Shown here: positions 62,649 to 64,000 of the stretch, piece by piece
Numbering within the stretch: position 1 is the first letter of the stretch
Layout of the letters: the number at the start of each line of letters is the position of its first letter
Source: ZC4RG25 sp023428365
Lineage (GTDB): Bacteria; Pseudomonadota; Alphaproteobacteria; Rhizobiales; Hyphomicrobiaceae
Reading direction: 5' to 3'
Assembly (NCBI GenBank): GCA_050283925.1
Contig: JBNOAI010000004.1
Span: 62,001 to 126,000 of the forward strand
DNA: 64,000 bases
Made by a program: the position numbers and the translations under genes
Notes under the pieces: generated by a model
Seen by the model: only the letters and a program-made list of their open reading frames with translations
The model's database searches: none
Told to the model about the DNA's origin: nothing

Positions 62649-64000
62649 GTGGGAAATTTCGAGACGCGGCCGGCTCTCCGTCGTGGCTGGCCTTTGTCGA
62701 CGCATCTTCTTGCCTTGTGCTTGGCTGTCCTGTTGCCAGCGATCGTTCTGGGAGGTCTGGCGCTTTGGCAGTTGATCGCGGCTGAGCGCGCAGCGAGTGA
62801 AGCGCGTGTGCTGGGTTTCATCAAAAGTCTTTCCAGCGATCTTGACCGGGAAATGCTGGGGTATTGGCGGCTCGGTGAGGCGCTGGGGGCCTCACCGGTG
62901 CTTCGTTCGGCCCAGCTGGACGTCTTCGATCAACGTACCCGTCAAATGCAAGGCGGGCAGGCATGGTTTGTAATACTTTCGGATTCCGAGGGTCGACAGC
63001 TCATAAATACGGGCCTGCCCTGGACCTCGTTTCCATACAAAGCGGACGACGCGGATGCGATCCGCGAAGTCATCACGACGCGCAAACCTGTCGTGACGGG
63101 CCTGTTCTACGAAGGCACGCCACCCAAGCCTGTTGTTGGCGTGCGGCTTCCGGTGATGAACGGCACAGTCGTTTACATTCTGACGATCGCCATTCCCACG
63201 GAGGTTTTATCGCCTTTAATCGAGAGATATCTTGGCGCGTCGCGCATGATGATCAGCATTGCGGATGCGAATGATGTCGTCATAGCCAGCTCTCAGCGTA
63301 GCGCTGAGGAAGTCGGATCAAAGGTCTCGCAAGAGACGATAGATCAGCTGAAATCCGGGGCAGCGATCACGCGAACAACATTACGGTCTGGCCGCGAGGT
63401 TATCCGAGCGGTCGATCATTCTCCGACGACGCGCTGGATTGTCACCGCGACGGCGTCGGTCGAGGAACTGGCTCAGGTTTCGCGTAAGGAGTGGTGGACA
63501 TTTGCGACGACCGCCGCAGCCCTTATTGCGCTTTCGGCGCTGCTGGCCGTGGCATTCGCAAGACGTATCGCGATTCCCATTCAGCGCCTGTCTCGGATTA
63601 CGGATACAGGCCGCCCCGAGAAGCCACCGCCTTCCGGCATCGCGGAAGTTGATCGCGTCAGTGCCGCGCTTGCGCACTCGATTGATGAATTAGGCGCGAG
63701 TGAGGAACGGCTGCGCCTGGCTTTGGTCGCTGCTGGTGCGGGTGTCTGGGAGTACGACTTCTCTACGAAAACGGCGACTTGGTCGCCGGAGATGATGGGG
63801 CTTTACGGCTTTACGGGAGAGCAGCGTCCTCCGTCACGCGATCATCTCTGGTCCTTCCTGCTGGATGAGGATCGCGAACGCGTCCGTGAAGAAGCTCATA
63901 TCCAGATTACCAAGGGGGGACCGTTTGCCACCGAGTTCCGATTCAAACGGCCGGATGGCGCGACGATATGGGTGAGTTCGAAAGGGGTCGTTGAGCTTGG
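62649..64000 (+). CDS. Sensor protein with periplasmic domain and PAS domain (N-terminal part, runs off the edge)
   Basis: Reading from a GTG at 62649 with GGGAGGG just upstream gives 450 residues with no stop before the edge. There is a membrane helix at about residues 20-45 (LLALCLAVLLPAIVLGGLAL), an extracytoplasmic sensing domain of about 230 residues resembling a Cache-type domain (AWFVILSDSEGRQLIN), a second helix near 280-303, a HAMP-like linker (RIAIPIQRLSRI) and a PAS domain from about residue 350 (RLALVAAGAGVWEYDFSTKT). Continuation as a histidine kinase is most likely, but a GGDEF protein is possible. Confidence 0.82.
   Translation, partial: MGNFETRPALRRGWPLSTHLLALCLAVLLPAIVLGGLALWQLIAAERAASEARVLGFIKSLSSDLDREMLGYWRLGEALGASPVLRSAQLDVFDQRTRQMQGGQAWFVILSDSEGRQLINTGLPWTSFPYKADDADAIREVITTRKPVVTGLFYEGTPPKPVVGVRLPVMNGTVVYILTIAIPTEVLSPLIERYLGASRMMISIADANDVVIASSQRSAEEVGSKVSQETIDQLKSGAAITRTTLRSGREVIRAVDHSPTTRWIVTATASVEELAQVSRKEWWTFATTAAALIALSALLAVAFARRIAIPIQRLSRITDTGRPEKPPPSGIAEVDRVSAALAHSIDELGASEERLRLALVAAGAGVWEYDFSTKTATWSPEMMGLYGFTGEQRPPSRDHLWSFLLDEDRERVREEAHIQITKGGPFATEFRFKRPDGATIWVSSKGVVEL

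Noticed and set aside
62540..63274. Small frames at 62540-62824 (minus) and 62963-63274 (plus)
   Set aside because: Both are shadows of the continuous sensor-protein frame that runs from 62649 to the window edge.

Overview
The window is chromosomal DNA from a high-GC alphaproteobacterium. The best guess is Hyphomicrobiales, family Nitrobacteraceae/Bradyrhizobiaceae (Bradyrhizobium, Afipia or Rhodopseudomonas relatives). Support for this comes from an Aap-type general amino-acid transporter, an iscR-iscS-sufB-sufC-sufD-sufS-sufT-sufA operon with an Irr-like iron control element, DUF1236 and Arg/Tyr-rich small secreted proteins, an alphaproteobacterial Fe/Mn-SOD, sigma-EcfG-like promoters and a Rhizobiales-style palindromic intergenic repeat. 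The genus is inference. I see no phage, IS element, CRISPR array, rRNA or tRNA. Gene density is high and both strands are used.

Layout. 1-4.3 kb: methylmalonyl-CoA mutase large subunit (cut by the window edge) and small subunit, separated by an opposite-strand DUF817 membrane-protein gene. 4.5-8.5 kb: HerA-like ATPase, cytochrome c, patatin lipoprotein, superoxide dismutase. 8.9-12.4 kb: MacA/MacB-type export operon whose adaptor carries a CpxP/Spy-like insert. 12.5-18.6 kb: small secreted proteins, citrate synthase, phosphate acetyltransferase, GNAT acetyltransferase, GMC oxidoreductase. 18.7-23.1 kb: aapP-aapJ-aapQ-aapM. 23.1-28.2 kb: L-2-hydroxyglutarate oxidase-like gene and an SbcD/SbcC-like (YhaO/YhaN-like) pair. 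28.2-36.5 kb: bactofilin, peroxiredoxin, AsmA/YhdP-like protein, TyrRS, AnmK, alpha/beta hydrolase. 36.6-44.6 kb: iron-sulfur assembly operon. 44.6-53.4 kb: DUF924, TfoX, aquaporin, DEAD-box helicase, DUF2147, metallo-beta-lactamase-fold hydrolase with aldo/keto reductase, DsbA-like and DUF1236 proteins. 53.5-61.9 kb: ureohydrolase, then a TetR/AroQ-like pair divergent from a sugar-type ABC transporter, an FAD dehydrogenase and an SDR. 61.9-64 kb: DUF883 stress protein and the start of a PAS sensor protein that runs off the edge.

How the genes work together. The suf operon builds Fe-S clusters and appears to be controlled by iron through IscR, encoded as its first gene, and a probable Irr site just downstream of its promoter. 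The 54.6-61.8 kb block looks like a regulated catabolic module: uptake (binding protein and two permeases, no ATPase), oxidation (SDR), dehydration (divergent type II dehydroquinase) and flavin-dependent desaturation, with a TetR repressor and two palindromes in the divergent promoter region. This is the best candidate in the window for an undescribed pathway, possibly alicyclic-ring oxidation or aromatisation. Other points worth checking are an SD-sequestering hairpin before the metallo-hydrolase gene, the MacA insert, a zinc-hook-less SbcC-like ATPase, and a small coiled-coil protein inside the suf operon.
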